Part shown: one piece after another, positions 1 to 7,814 of the stretch | Position numbering within the stretch: the stretch's first letter is position 1 | How the letters are laid out: each line of letters opens with the position of its first letter | Origin: Rhodospirillaceae bacterium | Lineage (GTDB): Bacteria; Pseudomonadota; Alphaproteobacteria; Rhodospirillales; JABJKH01 | Direction: 5' to 3' | NCBI GenBank assembly: GCA_018660465.1 | Contig: JABJKH010000061.1 | Coordinates: forward strand, 1 to 39,333 | DNA: 39,333 nucleotides | Made by a program: the position numbers and the translations under genes | The notes under the pieces: model-generated | What the model was told of the DNA's origin: nothing | Seen by the model: the letters and a program-made list of their open reading frames with translations, nothing else | The model's database searches: none

Positions 1-291
1 CCCTTTTCGTTGGACGCACGCGATCCTGTCCTCTATTTCTTACAGCGTCTGCGGGACGAAGCGCACCGGTTTGCCATTGGCGCACATCGGGGGCGACGGC
101 AGAAGGTCTTGGTACGCTCGATTTTGGATGAAATTCCGGGGATCGGAGCCAAACGCAAGAAGGCCCTGCTGCATCATTTCGGTTCCGCACGGGAAGTTGC
201 GCAAGCGGGGGCCACTGATTTACAGGCAGCGGACGGCATTAGCGAAGGCTATGCCAAGAAAATTTATGACTGGTTTCATTCGGACAATTAA
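1..291 (+). CDS. uvrC: UvrABC excinuclease subunit C, C-terminal fragment
   Basis: This is the 3' end of uvrC; the reading frame is open from the first base of the window, so the start lies upstream. UvrC makes the two incisions around a DNA lesion in nucleotide excision repair. The visible part has the conserved [13 protein letters not shown] stretch that precedes the C-terminal domain. It is followed by a tandem helix-hairpin-helix unit ([20 protein letters not shown], then [13 protein letters not shown]), which binds DNA. About 96 residues are visible of a protein that is normally around 600. pgsA follows after 16 bp on the same strand, a common alphaproteobacterial arrangement. The identification is secure; the endonuclease domains are outside the window. 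Confidence 0.95.
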   Translation, partial: PFSLDARDPVLYFLQRLRDEAHRFAIGAHRGRRQKVLVRSILDEIPGIGAKRKKALLHHFGSAREVAQAGATDLQAADGISEGYAKKIYDWFHSDN

Positions 292-307
292 TTCAGCACA
301 CTAAATT

Positions 308-919
308 ATGATTTTTAACATACCCAACATCCTGACATTTTCCCGCATTCTCGCCATCCCCGTGGTGGTTGGTTTGGTCTTTATTGAACCGCCCTTGGGA
401 AATTGGTTGGCCTTTGCGGTTTATGCGTCGGCGTGTATTACGGATTTCTTCGATGGTTACCTGGCGCGGGCCTGGCATCAACAGTCTAAGCTTGGGCGTT
501 TCCTGGATCCCGTCGCTGATAAGCTGTTGGTCGCGGCCGTGCTGCTGTTGCTGGTTGGGATCGACCGGGTCTCAGGACTGACGGTCATTCCGGCAGCGAT
601 TATTCTGTGTCGGGAAATTCTGGTCTCTGGCCTTCGTGAGTTTTTGGCGGGGGTACAAGTTAGTTTACCCGTAAGCCGGTTGGCCAAGTGGAAGACGACT
701 GTTCAATTGATGGCGCTCGGGTTTCTATTGGTTGGCAGTGTCGGCCCGGATTTTGGTCCCTTAACAACCCTTGAAGTCGGCACCTACGGACTTTGGATCG
801 CTGCCGGGTTTACGTTGATCACCGGCTTTGACTATTTAGTTGCTGGCCTCCGCCATATCGCCGAGTCTGATCGGCTTGAGGCGGAACAAGCACATCAAAA
901 GCCCGATCAAACCGAATAG
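308..919 (+). CDS. pgsA: CDP-diacylglycerol--glycerol-3-phosphate 3-phosphatidyltransferase
   Basis: PgsA is an inner-membrane enzyme that joins CDP-diacylglycerol and glycerol 3-phosphate to give phosphatidylglycerol phosphate, the committed step to phosphatidylglycerol and cardiolipin. The complete CDP-alcohol phosphotransferase signature D-x2-DG-x2-AR-x8-G-x3-D-x3-D is visible as D46, D49-G50, A53-R54, G63, D67 and D71. The N-terminal NIPNILTFSRI is typical of the family. Several hydrophobic segments follow, and the length of 203 residues is close to the family norm. It sits between uvrC and the molybdenum cofactor genes, with mobB 22 bp downstream, so it may share their transcript. Function is assigned from family signatures and is very likely correct. 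Confidence 0.95.
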   Translation: MIFNIPNILTFSRILAIPVVVGLVFIEPPLGNWLAFAVYASACITDFFDGYLARAWHQQSKLGRFLDPVADKLLVAAVLLLLVGIDRVSGLTVIPAAIILCREILVSGLREFLAGVQVSLPVSRLAKWKTTVQLMALGFLLVGSVGPDFGPLTTLEVGTYGLWIAAGFTLITGFDYLVAGLRHIAESDRLEAEQAHQKPDQTE

Positions 920-941
920 ATACACATATCGGGATTAAATT

Positions 942-1442
942 ATGCAGGTTTTTGGACTAATTGGCTGGCAGGATAGCGGAAAGACCACGTTAATGGTTAA
1001 GCTGATTCCGGAAATCATCAACCGGGGTCATACGGTTTCTAGCATGAAACACACCCATCACAGCTTCGACATTGATAAACCGGGCAAAGATTCCTTTGAA
1101 CATCGCAGAGCCGGTGCCGGTGAAGTTTTAGTCGCCTCAGGCAAACGGTGGGCACTGATGCATGAATTAGATAACCAAGAAGAGCCCACCATGGATGAAC
1201 TGGTGGGCATGATGGCGCCGGTGGATCTTTTATTGGTCGAAGGGTTCAAACGGGATCAGCATGCTAAAATGGAAGTCCATCGTAGTAAAACAAACAAGCC
1301 GTTGCTTTGTGAAAATGACCCAACCGTGGTCGCGGTGGCTAGCGATAAGGCGTTACCGCACCTAAATATACCAGTGTTGGATATCAACGACGTGGCCGCA
1401 ATTGCTGATTTTGTTCTTGGTCATTGCGAGTTGGAGGCATAG
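942..1442 (+). CDS. mobB: Molybdopterin-guanine dinucleotide biosynthesis adapter MobB
   Basis: MobB is a small GTP-binding protein that works with MobA when GMP is attached to molybdopterin to form the bis-MGD cofactor. The protein opens with a P-loop, GWQDSGKT at residues 8-15. SSMKHTHHSFDID follows, then a DLLLVEGFKRD segment, all characteristic of MobB. It has 166 residues, a normal length. It starts a run of molybdenum cofactor genes (mobB, moeA, moaD, moaE) on the same strand. Its stop lies 7 bp before the preferred moeA start, which suggests coupled translation. MobA is not in the window. Confidence 0.93.
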   Translation: MQVFGLIGWQDSGKTTLMVKLIPEIINRGHTVSSMKHTHHSFDIDKPGKDSFEHRRAGAGEVLVASGKRWALMHELDNQEEPTMDELVGMMAPVDLLLVEGFKRDQHAKMEVHRSKTNKPLLCENDPTVVAVASDKALPHLNIPVLDINDVAAIADFVLGHCELEA

Positions 1443-1449
1443 AGCAGGC

Positions 1450-2709
1450 ATGACGGAACTCCGGGACGATTGCTTCGAACTGGACGGTAATGACCTAACC
1501 CCCCTCAGCGATGCCTTGGCATTGTTGGCTGAACGGCTTTCATCGATCGTCGAAACAGAAACCGTCCCCCTGAGCAAAGCCCTGAACCGAGCCTTGGCCG
1601 AGGATGTTACTGCCCCTCGCAACGTACCGCCCCACAACAACGCAGCTGTTGATGGCTATGCGGTTTATTTTGATGATTTGAATTCAGATGAAGAAACACG
1701 GCTGAACATCACCGGACGCATTGCTGCCGGTCACCCACTGGGACGCCCCGCGCGCGCCGGCGAAGCCCTTCGAATTTTTACGGGTGCTCCGGTGCCTGAA
1801 GGCCCGGAAACAATCTTCATGCAGGAAGATTGCGTACTTGAAGGCGATGTTGTGGTGCTAAAGCCGGGCATAAAGAAGGGCGCCAATTATCGCTTCGCCG
1901 GGGAGGACGTAAAGAAGGGCTCGGTCATCCTGACCCAAGGAACACGGCTGCGGCCCCAGGAAATTGGCCTTGCGGCATCAGTGGGTCGGTCAGAGTTAAA
2001 AGTTTTTAAGCCCCTGCGTGTTGCTGTTTTCTCCACCGGTGACGAAGTCCGCGACCCTTCCGGTGCGGCCCCTGATGGCTGCATTTTCGATGCCAACCGT
2101 TATACGGTGATGGGCCTGCTAAATGACATGGGGACGGTCGTCACTGATCTTGGGATTCTTCCTGATCAACTGGGTGATATCCAGAATGCGCTTGAGAAAG
2201 CTGCTACCTCCCACGATCTATTGATTACCTCTGGCGGCGTCAGCTTGGGCGAAGAAGATCACGTGAAGGACGCAGTGCAAGCCTTGGGTGAAATCCAATT
2301 CTGGCGACTGGCGATTAAACCCGGGCGACCGATCGCTATGGGGAAAGTTGGCACGACCGCCTTTATCGGCCTGCCGGGAAACCCGGTTGCATCGATGGTG
2401 ACATTCATGCGCATCGCGCGGCCCATTGTTTTGTTGTTAGGTGGCCACAAAAGTATCGCGCCTTCTCTGTTCCAAGTTCGCGCCGGATTTGACTTTAAGA
2501 AAAAACAAGGCCGCCGGGAATGGGTTCGGGCGCGTCTGGAACGCGGACAAGACGGAATTCTATCCGCCATCAAGCACCCGCAAGGGGGTGCCGGAGTCTT
2601 GACCTCCATGGTCGAGTCCGATGGACTGATCGAACTGGCCGAGGATCAGGGCCCCTTCGAAGAGGGATTCATGGTAGACTTTCTACCGTTTAGTGAGGTG
2701 ACACGATGA
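1450..2709 (+). CDS. moeA: Molybdopterin molybdenumtransferase MoeA
   Basis: MoeA inserts molybdate into adenylylated molybdopterin, the last common step of molybdenum cofactor synthesis. The 419-residue product has the MoeA N-terminal layout (DALALLAERL, then NVPPHNNAAVDGYAV). The molybdopterin-binding MogA-like domain carries SGGVSLGEEDHV near residue 260 and GLPGNPVASM near residue 307. A C-terminal domain IV follows. I chose the ATG at 1450 because the longer TTG-initiated frame from 1402 would overlap mobB and adds residues unlike the family. The gene overlaps moaD by 4 bp (ATGA), which indicates translational coupling. Confidence 0.95.
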   Translation: MTELRDDCFELDGNDLTPLSDALALLAERLSSIVETETVPLSKALNRALAEDVTAPRNVPPHNNAAVDGYAVYFDDLNSDEETRLNITGRIAAGHPLGRPARAGEALRIFTGAPVPEGPETIFMQEDCVLEGDVVVLKPGIKKGANYRFAGEDVKKGSVILTQGTRLRPQEIGLAASVGRSELKVFKPLRVAVFSTGDEVRDPSGAAPDGCIFDANRYTVMGLLNDMGTVVTDLGILPDQLGDIQNALEKAATSHDLLITSGGVSLGEEDHVKDAVQALGEIQFWRLAIKPGRPIAMGKVGTTAFIGLPGNPVASMVTFMRIARPIVLLLGGHKSIAPSLFQVRAGFDFKKKQGRREWVRARLERGQDGILSAIKHPQGGAGVLTSMVESDGLIELAEDQGPFEEGFMVDFLPFSEVTR

Positions 2710-2957
2710 AGATTTTCTATTTCGCTTATCTGCGCGAAAAGGCCGGTGTGGGGGAGGAAGAAGTTTCGCCCCCTGAAACCGTAACCGACGTCCAAGGCCT
2801 TATGGAATGGGTTAAAGGACGCGGTGGCGGATTTGCCGAAGCCATGGCAGACACCTCAATCGTGCGCGTCGCCGTCAATCAGGAATACGTCCAATTGGAT
2901 GCGCCGGTCAAAACAGGCGACGAAATCGCATTCTTTCCTCCGGTCACAGGCGGGTAA
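2706..2957 (+). CDS. moaD: Molybdopterin synthase small subunit MoaD
   Basis: MoaD is a ubiquitin-fold sulfur carrier. Its C-terminal thiocarboxylate donates sulfur to precursor Z (cPMP) in the MoaD-MoaE complex. The 83-residue protein starts MKIFYFAYLREKAG and ends in the obligatory Gly-Gly (FFPPVTGG), which is adenylated and then thiolated. Its ATG overlaps the moeA stop by 4 bp, and moaE starts 4 bp after its stop, so the two synthase subunits are made side by side. Size and C-terminus leave little doubt. Confidence 0.95.
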   Translation: MKIFYFAYLREKAGVGEEEVSPPETVTDVQGLMEWVKGRGGGFAEAMADTSIVRVAVNQEYVQLDAPVKTGDEIAFFPPVTGG

Positions 2958-2961
2958 GTCC

Positions 2962-3426
2962 ATGATCCGTGTGCAAGCCGAACCGTTTGATATGGGGGAA
3001 GAGCTCTCCTCGTTCGGTGAGGGCAATCACGGCATCGGCGGTGTGTGCGCGTTCATGGGCCAGGTGAGAGACATGGCAGGTGATGCCTCTGTCAGCGCCA
3101 TGACGCTGGAACACTACCCCGGCATGACGGAGAAGGCATTGGAGAAGATTGAGGCCGAAGCTCATGAGCGCTGGTCGCTGGAAAAAACCTTGATCATCCA
3201 CCGCTATGGAAGACTGGAAGCGGGTGATCCCATTGTCCTTGTCGTCGCAGCCTCAGCCCACAGAGCTGCTGCCTTCGATGCCTGCCACTTTCTTATTGAT
3301 TGGCTGAAAACCCAGGCACCGTTTTGGAAGCTGGAAGAAACCAATGACGGCCCACAATGGGTCGAAGCGCGCTCGTCCGATGACGCCGCCGCTGCCCGGT
3401 GGGGTGATGGCTCAAAAGGTTCTTGA
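2962..3426 (+). CDS. moaE: Molybdopterin synthase catalytic subunit MoaE
   Basis: MoaE is the large catalytic subunit of molybdopterin synthase and converts cPMP to molybdopterin with sulfur from MoaD. Conserved landmarks are GGVCAFMGQVRD, the MTLEHYPGM segment, the HRYGRLEAGDPIVLVVAASAHR core, and the lysine-containing active-site stretch DWLKTQAPFWKLE. The two lysines there lie near residues 117 and 123. I placed the start at the ATG at 2962. The frame stays open further upstream, but that part overlaps moaD and has no family similarity. The product is 154 residues, normal for MoaE. Confidence 0.95.
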   Translation: MIRVQAEPFDMGEELSSFGEGNHGIGGVCAFMGQVRDMAGDASVSAMTLEHYPGMTEKALEKIEAEAHERWSLEKTLIIHRYGRLEAGDPIVLVVAASAHRAAAFDACHFLIDWLKTQAPFWKLEETNDGPQWVEARSSDDAAAARWGDGSKGS

Positions 3427-3428
3427 AA

Positions 3429-4283
3429 ATGCCTGATAGTAAAGATGACGGCCAATTTGATGGGCCCCTCAAAGCATTTAGAAATTCGGAATTTATGGAT
3501 GACCGGGTCGCCCGACCGCTCAGAATTCTTTCTGAATACCTGGAACCCGAAGCCCGCTTCGACCGTCTTGGCATCATCGATACCGTCGTATTCTTTGGAT
3601 CAGCCCGCATTCATTCCCGCGAAGAAGCGGAAAAAGATTTAAAAAACGCCGAAGCGAATGGTGGCGATGTCGATTCAGCAAAAAAAGCCCTGAACATGTC
3701 GCGGTACTATGAAGACGCCCGGGAACTGGCACGCAGAATGACCGAATGGTCGAAACATTTGGAAGGCACCAACCGTCGGTTCGTTGTTTGCACGGGGGGC
3801 GGTCCTGGAATTATGGAAGCCGCGAACCGAGGCGCGTCCGAAGCCAAGGGGCTGAACATCGGGCTCAACATTAACCTCCCCCAAGAACAGCACGACAACC
3901 CCTATATCTCGCGGGAGTTGGCGTTTGAATTTCATTATTTCTTCATGCGCAAATTCTGGTTCATGTTTATGGCCAAGGCGCTGGTCATTTTCCCGGGTGG
4001 CTTCGGCACCATGGACGAATTGTTTGAGACCATGACCCTGATCACGACCCACAAGATCAAAAAGAAAATGCCAATTGTGCTATTCGGAACATCGTACTGG
4101 AACGACGTCTTAAACATCGATGCGATGGTTGAACACGGCACGGTCAGCGCCGACGAAGCTGCGCTGATCTTCAGAACAGATTCCGTCGATGAAGCCTTCG
4201 CCTATATCTCAAAAGATTTAGAAGAAAACGCGCTAGCCGACCCAGAAGACTCTCTATCGCGTGGCACGCGTGCAGAGCCTTAG
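3429..4283 (+). CDS. LOG-family protein (putative nucleoside 5'-monophosphate phosphoribohydrolase)
   Basis: The protein belongs to the LOG family, once annotated as lysine decarboxylases. Characterised members cleave the N-glycosidic bond of nucleoside monophosphates, including cytokinin ribotides. The two diagnostic motifs are present: GGGPGIMEAANRGA near residue 122 and PGGFGTMDELFE near residue 188. At 284 residues this is a long-type member with about 100 extra N-terminal residues (starting near DDRVARPLRILSEYLEP). The ATG at 3429 is preferred; a TTG at 3423 overlapping the moaE stop is possible and would add two residues. It follows moaE directly, so it is probably co-transcribed with the cofactor genes, although no functional link is established. 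Its stop codon overlaps that of ilvE on the other strand. Confidence 0.85.
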   Translation: MPDSKDDGQFDGPLKAFRNSEFMDDRVARPLRILSEYLEPEARFDRLGIIDTVVFFGSARIHSREEAEKDLKNAEANGGDVDSAKKALNMSRYYEDARELARRMTEWSKHLEGTNRRFVVCTGGGPGIMEAANRGASEAKGLNIGLNINLPQEQHDNPYISRELAFEFHYFFMRKFWFMFMAKALVIFPGGFGTMDELFETMTLITTHKIKKKMPIVLFGTSYWNDVLNIDAMVEHGTVSADEAALIFRTDSVDEAFAYISKDLEENALADPEDSLSRGTRAEP

Positions 4284-5161
4284 GTGATTTTACCGACCGC
4301 CCGTTCGTAGTCTTCCATCAGGTTTTGAGTGACGTCGCCGACGGTGAATTTGTGACCATCGATTTCGCCGACAGGGGTAACTTCGGCGGCAGTCCCGGTT
4401 AGGAAAATTTCTTTCGCACTCGGAATCTCTTCCGGCATGATCACCCGCTCTACCACCTCGTAGCCGCGTTTTTCAGCGAGTTCAATCACGGTCCGCCGGG
4501 TAATGCCGTTGAGGAAACAATCCGGGATTGGCGTATGAATTTTGCCATCTTCCATCACCAGGAAAATATTCGCACCAGTTGATTCAGCGACTTGGCCCCG
4601 CCAATCGAGCATTAGGGCATCGTCATAGCCTTCGTCTTCCACTGCATGTTTGGACAGGGTACAGATCATGTACAGCCCTGCCGCCTTGGCGTGCACAGGT
4701 TCGGTTTCTGGCGAAGGTCGACGCCACGGGCCGGTCTTAAGGCGAATGCCTTTCAAGCGCGCCTCCGGCGAGAAATACGACGGCCATGGCCATGCGGCGA
4801 TGGCGACATGAATTTTAGTCTCCTGCGCAGAAACACCCATCATCTCACTGCCGCGCCACGCCACCGGTCGAATATAGCCGTCAACGATATCGTTCGCTTT
4901 GCAGACATCCAGGCAGGCTTGATCGATCTCTGCAACGGTGTACGGCAATTCAAACCCAAGTTCGTTTGCCGAAAAGCCCAGGCGTTCGCTGTGTTCGGTC
5001 AGTTTAAAAATTTTACCATTGTAGACACGAACGCCTTCGAACACCGAAGACGCATAATGCAGAGCGTGACTTAGAATATGAACGTTGGCGTCGCGCCAAG
5101 GCACCATCTTGCCATCGTACCAGATGTCCCCATCGCGGTCGTCAAATGTAGCTCCCGACAT
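4280..5161 (-). CDS. ilvE: Branched-chain amino acid aminotransferase
   Basis: IlvE is a fold-type IV PLP enzyme that interconverts leucine, isoleucine and valine with their 2-oxo acids. The 293-residue product has the family landmarks WYDGKMVPWRDA, HALHYASSVFEGVRVY and RGSEMMGVS. EPVHAKAAGLY carries the PLP lysine at K159. A C-terminal FLTGTAAEVTPV loop follows. I prefer the ATG at 5161, which has a purine-rich GGGGG five bases upstream. An ATG at 5173 would add four residues but has its GAGGG directly against the start. The gene diverges from a MarR-family regulator across a 131-bp region with a strong palindrome, which suggests joint control. Confidence 0.93.
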   Translation of the reverse strand: MSGATFDDRDGDIWYDGKMVPWRDANVHILSHALHYASSVFEGVRVYNGKIFKLTEHSERLGFSANELGFELPYTVAEIDQACLDVCKANDIVDGYIRPVAWRGSEMMGVSAQETKIHVAIAAWPWPSYFSPEARLKGIRLKTGPWRRPSPETEPVHAKAAGLYMICTLSKHAVEDEGYDDALMLDWRGQVAESTGANIFLVMEDGKIHTPIPDCFLNGITRRTVIELAEKRGYEVVERVIMPEEIPSAKEIFLTGTAAEVTPVGEIDGHKFTVGDVTQNLMEDYERAVGKIT

Positions 5162-5238
5162 GACTGCCCCCATCCCTCATTCAATTTAGTGCCAAATAGA
5201 TAAAAAATTATTCGTATACATTTTCATCCATTTCAGGC

Positions 5239-5265
5239 ATATATGTCAACAATACTGACGTATAT
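5239..5265. promoter_or_regulatory. Candidate MarR operator between ilvE and the regulator gene
   Basis: Two 10-base arms, ATATATGTCA (5239-5248) and TGACGTATAT (5256-5265), form an inverted repeat with one mismatch around the 7-base spacer ACAATAC. Symmetry, size and position between a MarR-family gene and its divergent neighbour fit the usual operator of this family. On the minus strand the left arm contains TTGACA (5249-5244), a perfect -35 element for ilvE. A consensus TATAAT at 5267-5272 borders the right arm towards the regulator gene. Bound repressor would therefore cover promoter elements in both directions. Binding itself is inferred. Confidence 0.6.
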
Positions 5266-5266
5266 T

Positions 5267-5272
5267 TATAAT
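5267..5272 (+). promoter_or_regulatory. Putative -10 element for the MarR-family gene
   Basis: TATAAT matches the sigma-70 -10 consensus exactly and lies 20 bases before the ATG at 5293. No good -35 hexamer is found at the usual distance. The implied leader is only about 13 bases, so an alternative -10 (TATATT at 5261-5266) is possible. A GGAAG at 5275-5279 could serve as ribosome-binding site. Confidence 0.4.
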
Positions 5273-5292
5273 ATGGAAGTTAACCAGCGCAC

Positions 5293-5757
5293 ATGACCGC
5301 ACCGTCCCCGGAAATTAACGAAGAAGACCTGCGCCAGGCGATGGAGCTTCTGTTCTTCGCCTACCGGGATTTTACGTCGGAGCCTGATGCGGTTTTGGCG
5401 CAATACAATTTCGGTCGGGCGCATCACCGGGTGATTTATTTCGTTGGCCGCAATCCGGGCATCACTGTCAATGAGTTGCTGGCGATCCTGCGCATTACCA
5501 AACAAAGCTTGAACCGGGTTCTTCGGCAACTCGTCCAAGAAGAATTTATCGAACAAAATTCTGACCCGGCCGACCGGCGGCTTCGTCGTCTACGATTGAC
5601 GCTGGCAGGTGAAAAGTTGGAAGCTAAGTTGACGAAACAACAGAGCCACCGCATTGCAGAGGCCTATCGCGCGGCCGGAGCCCCCGCCATCAACGGATTT
5701 CGTGAAATTCTCAGGGGGATCATTAACGTGGAAGACCGCAACCGAATTTCTGGCTAA
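5293..5757 (+). CDS. MarR-family transcriptional regulator (PetP-like)
   Basis: This is a 154-residue winged-helix regulator. The DNA-binding part spans roughly residues 50-105: NPGITVNELLAIL, the recognition segment ITKQSLNRVLRQLVQEEFI, and the wing NSDPADRRLRRLRLT with the DxRxR pattern of MarR proteins. The arrangement of a MarR gene directly before an OmpR-type response regulator matches petP-petR of Rhodobacter, where both act on cytochrome bc1 gene expression. That specific role here is an inference from gene order. The gene diverges from ilvE across a palindromic candidate operator. Its last codons lie in a 15-bp tandem duplication. Confidence 0.85.
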   Translation: MTAPSPEINEEDLRQAMELLFFAYRDFTSEPDAVLAQYNFGRAHHRVIYFVGRNPGITVNELLAILRITKQSLNRVLRQLVQEEFIEQNSDPADRRLRRLRLTLAGEKLEAKLTKQQSHRIAEAYRAAGAPAINGFREILRGIINVEDRNRISG

Positions 5758-5775
5758 TGTATTTCTGGCTAATGT
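5746..5775 (+). repeat. 15-bp tandem duplication at the end of the MarR gene
   Basis: ATTTCTGGCTAATGT occurs twice in direct succession, at 5746-5760 and 5761-5775. The first copy holds the last codons and the TAA stop of the MarR-family gene. The second copy lies outside the gene and lengthens the spacer to the response regulator. A recent slippage event, or an exact duplication, explains it best. Confidence 0.85.
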
Positions 5776-5815
5776 AGTGTGGTGTTAATGTTATTCTGAC
5801 GTAATTCGGGGTGGA

Positions 5816-6508
5816 ATGGCTGCGATGAATACCGATATGCCGCATATCCTTGCCGTGGATGATGACGACCGGCTGCGCGAATTGCTGAGAAAGTTTCTCA
5901 GCGAGAACGGATTTCGCGTTTCTGCCGCCCGCGATGCGGCGGATGCCAGAATCAAATTAGCGGCGTTAGAATTTGATCTAATGGTGCTCGATCTGATGAT
6001 GCCCGGCGAAAACGGTCTCGACTTTGCCGCCGACCTGCGCAAGACAAGTTCCATCCCCATCCTAATGCTGACCGCCATGGCCGAGACTGAGGATCGCATC
6101 ACCGGCTTGGAAAAAGGGGCCGATGATTATCTGACAAAACCGTTTGAGCCGAGAGAACTTTTGCTCCGCATCAATAATATTTTGCGCCGCCAGCCGGACC
6201 CCATCGAGGATCTAAGCGATATTCAAATGGGAGACGTCGTGTTTGATCGAACCCATGACACCCTGAGCCGGGAAGGAGACCTCATTCGCCTGACATCGGT
6301 GGAAGCCGCTCTCCTGAAGGTTCTGGCGGAACAACCCAATTTGGTGCTAAGCCGCGAGGAATTAATTGACCGGACCGGTGCCGCAGGAGGCGGACGCGCC
6401 GTTGACGTTCAAGTCACCCGGTTGCGACGCAAGATCGAACAAGACCCCAAATTGCCACGCTATCTCCAGACCGTGCGCGGCAAGGGTTATGTACTGAGGC
6501 CCGACTAA
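5816..6508 (+). CDS. OmpR-family two-component response regulator (PetR-like)
   Basis: The 230-residue protein has a receiver domain (residues about 10-125) followed by an OmpR/PhoB winged helix (about 135-228). The acidic pocket is DDDD near residues 15-18, and the phosphoacceptor is D59 in LMVLDLMMPGENG. The switch threonine is in MLTAMAE, and the conserved lysine in DDYLTKPFEPREL. The C-terminal VDVQVTRLRRKIE and TVRGKGYVL are classical recognition-helix and wing sequences. The start at 5816 has GGGGTGG directly upstream; an ATG three codons later is possible. The stop abuts the GTG start of the histidine kinase, so kinase and regulator are surely a cognate pair. The target genes cannot be read from the sequence; PetR-like function is inferred. 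Confidence 0.9.
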   Translation: MAAMNTDMPHILAVDDDDRLRELLRKFLSENGFRVSAARDAADARIKLAALEFDLMVLDLMMPGENGLDFAADLRKTSSIPILMLTAMAETEDRITGLEKGADDYLTKPFEPRELLLRINNILRRQPDPIEDLSDIQMGDVVFDRTHDTLSREGDLIRLTSVEAALLKVLAEQPNLVLSREELIDRTGAAGGGRAVDVQVTRLRRKIEQDPKLPRYLQTVRGKGYVLRPD

Positions 6509-7813
6509 GTGATTAAGAAGTATCTCCCCCGCAGTCTGCTTGGCCGGTCACTGATGATCATCGTGACGCCGCTTATTCTGTTGCAAGTGGTGTCCGGGCT
6601 GATCTTTTATGAAAGTCATTGGGACAAAGTCTCGCTTCGCCTGGCCCGGGGTGTGGCCGGCGATATTTCCGCTGTCGTCGAATTAATGCGGGAAAACCCA
6701 AGTGCAGACGGGCAAATTCGAGTCTTTAACCTTGCCGCCCGGCACTTGGATATAATTGGGACGCTGAAGCCAAAGAAAATTCTCTCCAACAAATCGCCTG
6801 TGGGCCGAAATCTTATGGAGCGGATGTTGATTCGGGCCATTCGCGAACGGATTCAGAAACCGTTTCAAATCGACACAGTCTCTCTCAACCGGCATGTCAT
6901 CGTACGGATTCAATTACCGCAAGGAATTCTAGAAATAATTACCTCGCGCAAGCGATTGTTCAGTTCCACCACCTATGTCTTCGTCCTCTGGATGGTCGGG
7001 ACATCGCTTCTGCTGTTTGGTGTCGCCACTATTTTCATGCGTAATCAGGTTAAATCCATTCGCCGCTTGGCGACCGCTGCCGATGACTTCGGAAAAGGTC
7101 GGGAAGGTGCAGACTTCAAGATGGAAGGCGCGTCTGAAGTCCGCCAAGCCGCCCACGCCTTCTTGGTCATGCGCGAACGTATTCTTCGCCAGGTCGGCGA
7201 ACGCACAAAAATGCTCGCCGGTGTCTCCCATGATCTCCGCACCCCTCTGACCCGCATGAAACTACAGATGGCATTGCTGGGCACACAAGATGGCGTTGAT
7301 GAACTCAAAGAAGATGTTGATGAGATGGAACATATGCTGGAAGGCTACCTCGCCTTTGCCAGAGGCGAAGGGGCCGAAGCTCCTGAGCCAGCGAACCTGA
7401 GTGCTCTCCTAGATGAGGTCGTCGCCCAGTCTCGTCGTAAGGGCGGCCACGTGGATTTTCATTCTGAAGGAGAAATCACGCTGCATCTCCGTCGCAATGC
7501 CTTCAAGCGTTGCGTCACGAACTTGATCGATAATGCCATTCGCTATGCCGATCACGTCTCTGTCCGCGCCGGACAACGCGGTGATCATATCGATATCACA
7601 ATTGACGATGACGGACCGGGTATCCCTGAGGATCAACGCGATGATGCCTTCAAACCCTTCCATCGGCTGGAAGATTCACGCAATCCATCGACCGGCGGTG
7701 TTGGCCTGGGCCTGACCATCGCCCGCGACGTCATTCGCAGCCATGGCGGGTCCATTTCGCTTGAAGAGTCCCCCTTAGGCGGCCTCCGTGCGCGGTTGCG
7801 ACTACCAATTTAG
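6509..7813 (+). CDS. EnvZ-type membrane sensor histidine kinase
   Basis: The 434-residue kinase begins with GTG immediately after the stop of the response regulator. A first membrane helix (about residues 16-34) and a second (about 154-176) bracket a periplasmic sensor region of roughly 120 residues. A HAMP linker follows, then the dimerisation/phosphoacceptor helix MLAGVSHDLRTPLTRMKL with the autophosphorylated H241. The HATPase domain has the N box NLIDNAIRYA, the G1 box DDDGPGIP, an F box region (AFKPFHRLEDSR) and the G2 box GGVGLGLTIA. All catalytic motifs are intact, so it should be active. The sensed signal is unknown. The retropepsin-like protease gene starts one base after its stop. 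Confidence 0.92.
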   Translation: MIKKYLPRSLLGRSLMIIVTPLILLQVVSGLIFYESHWDKVSLRLARGVAGDISAVVELMRENPSADGQIRVFNLAARHLDIIGTLKPKKILSNKSPVGRNLMERMLIRAIRERIQKPFQIDTVSLNRHVIVRIQLPQGILEIITSRKRLFSSTTYVFVLWMVGTSLLLFGVATIFMRNQVKSIRRLATAADDFGKGREGADFKMEGASEVRQAAHAFLVMRERILRQVGERTKMLAGVSHDLRTPLTRMKLQMALLGTQDGVDELKEDVDEMEHMLEGYLAFARGEGAEAPEPANLSALLDEVVAQSRRKGGHVDFHSEGEITLHLRRNAFKRCVTNLIDNAIRYADHVSVRAGQRGDHIDITIDDDGPGIPEDQRDDAFKPFHRLEDSRNPSTGGVGLGLTIARDVIRSHGGSISLEESPLGGLRARLRLPI

Positions 7814-7814
7814 T

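Noticed and set aside
1402-1449. Upstream extension of MoeA from a TTG at 1402
   Set aside because: It would overlap mobB by 41 bp and adds residues without family similarity; the ATG at 1450 is better.
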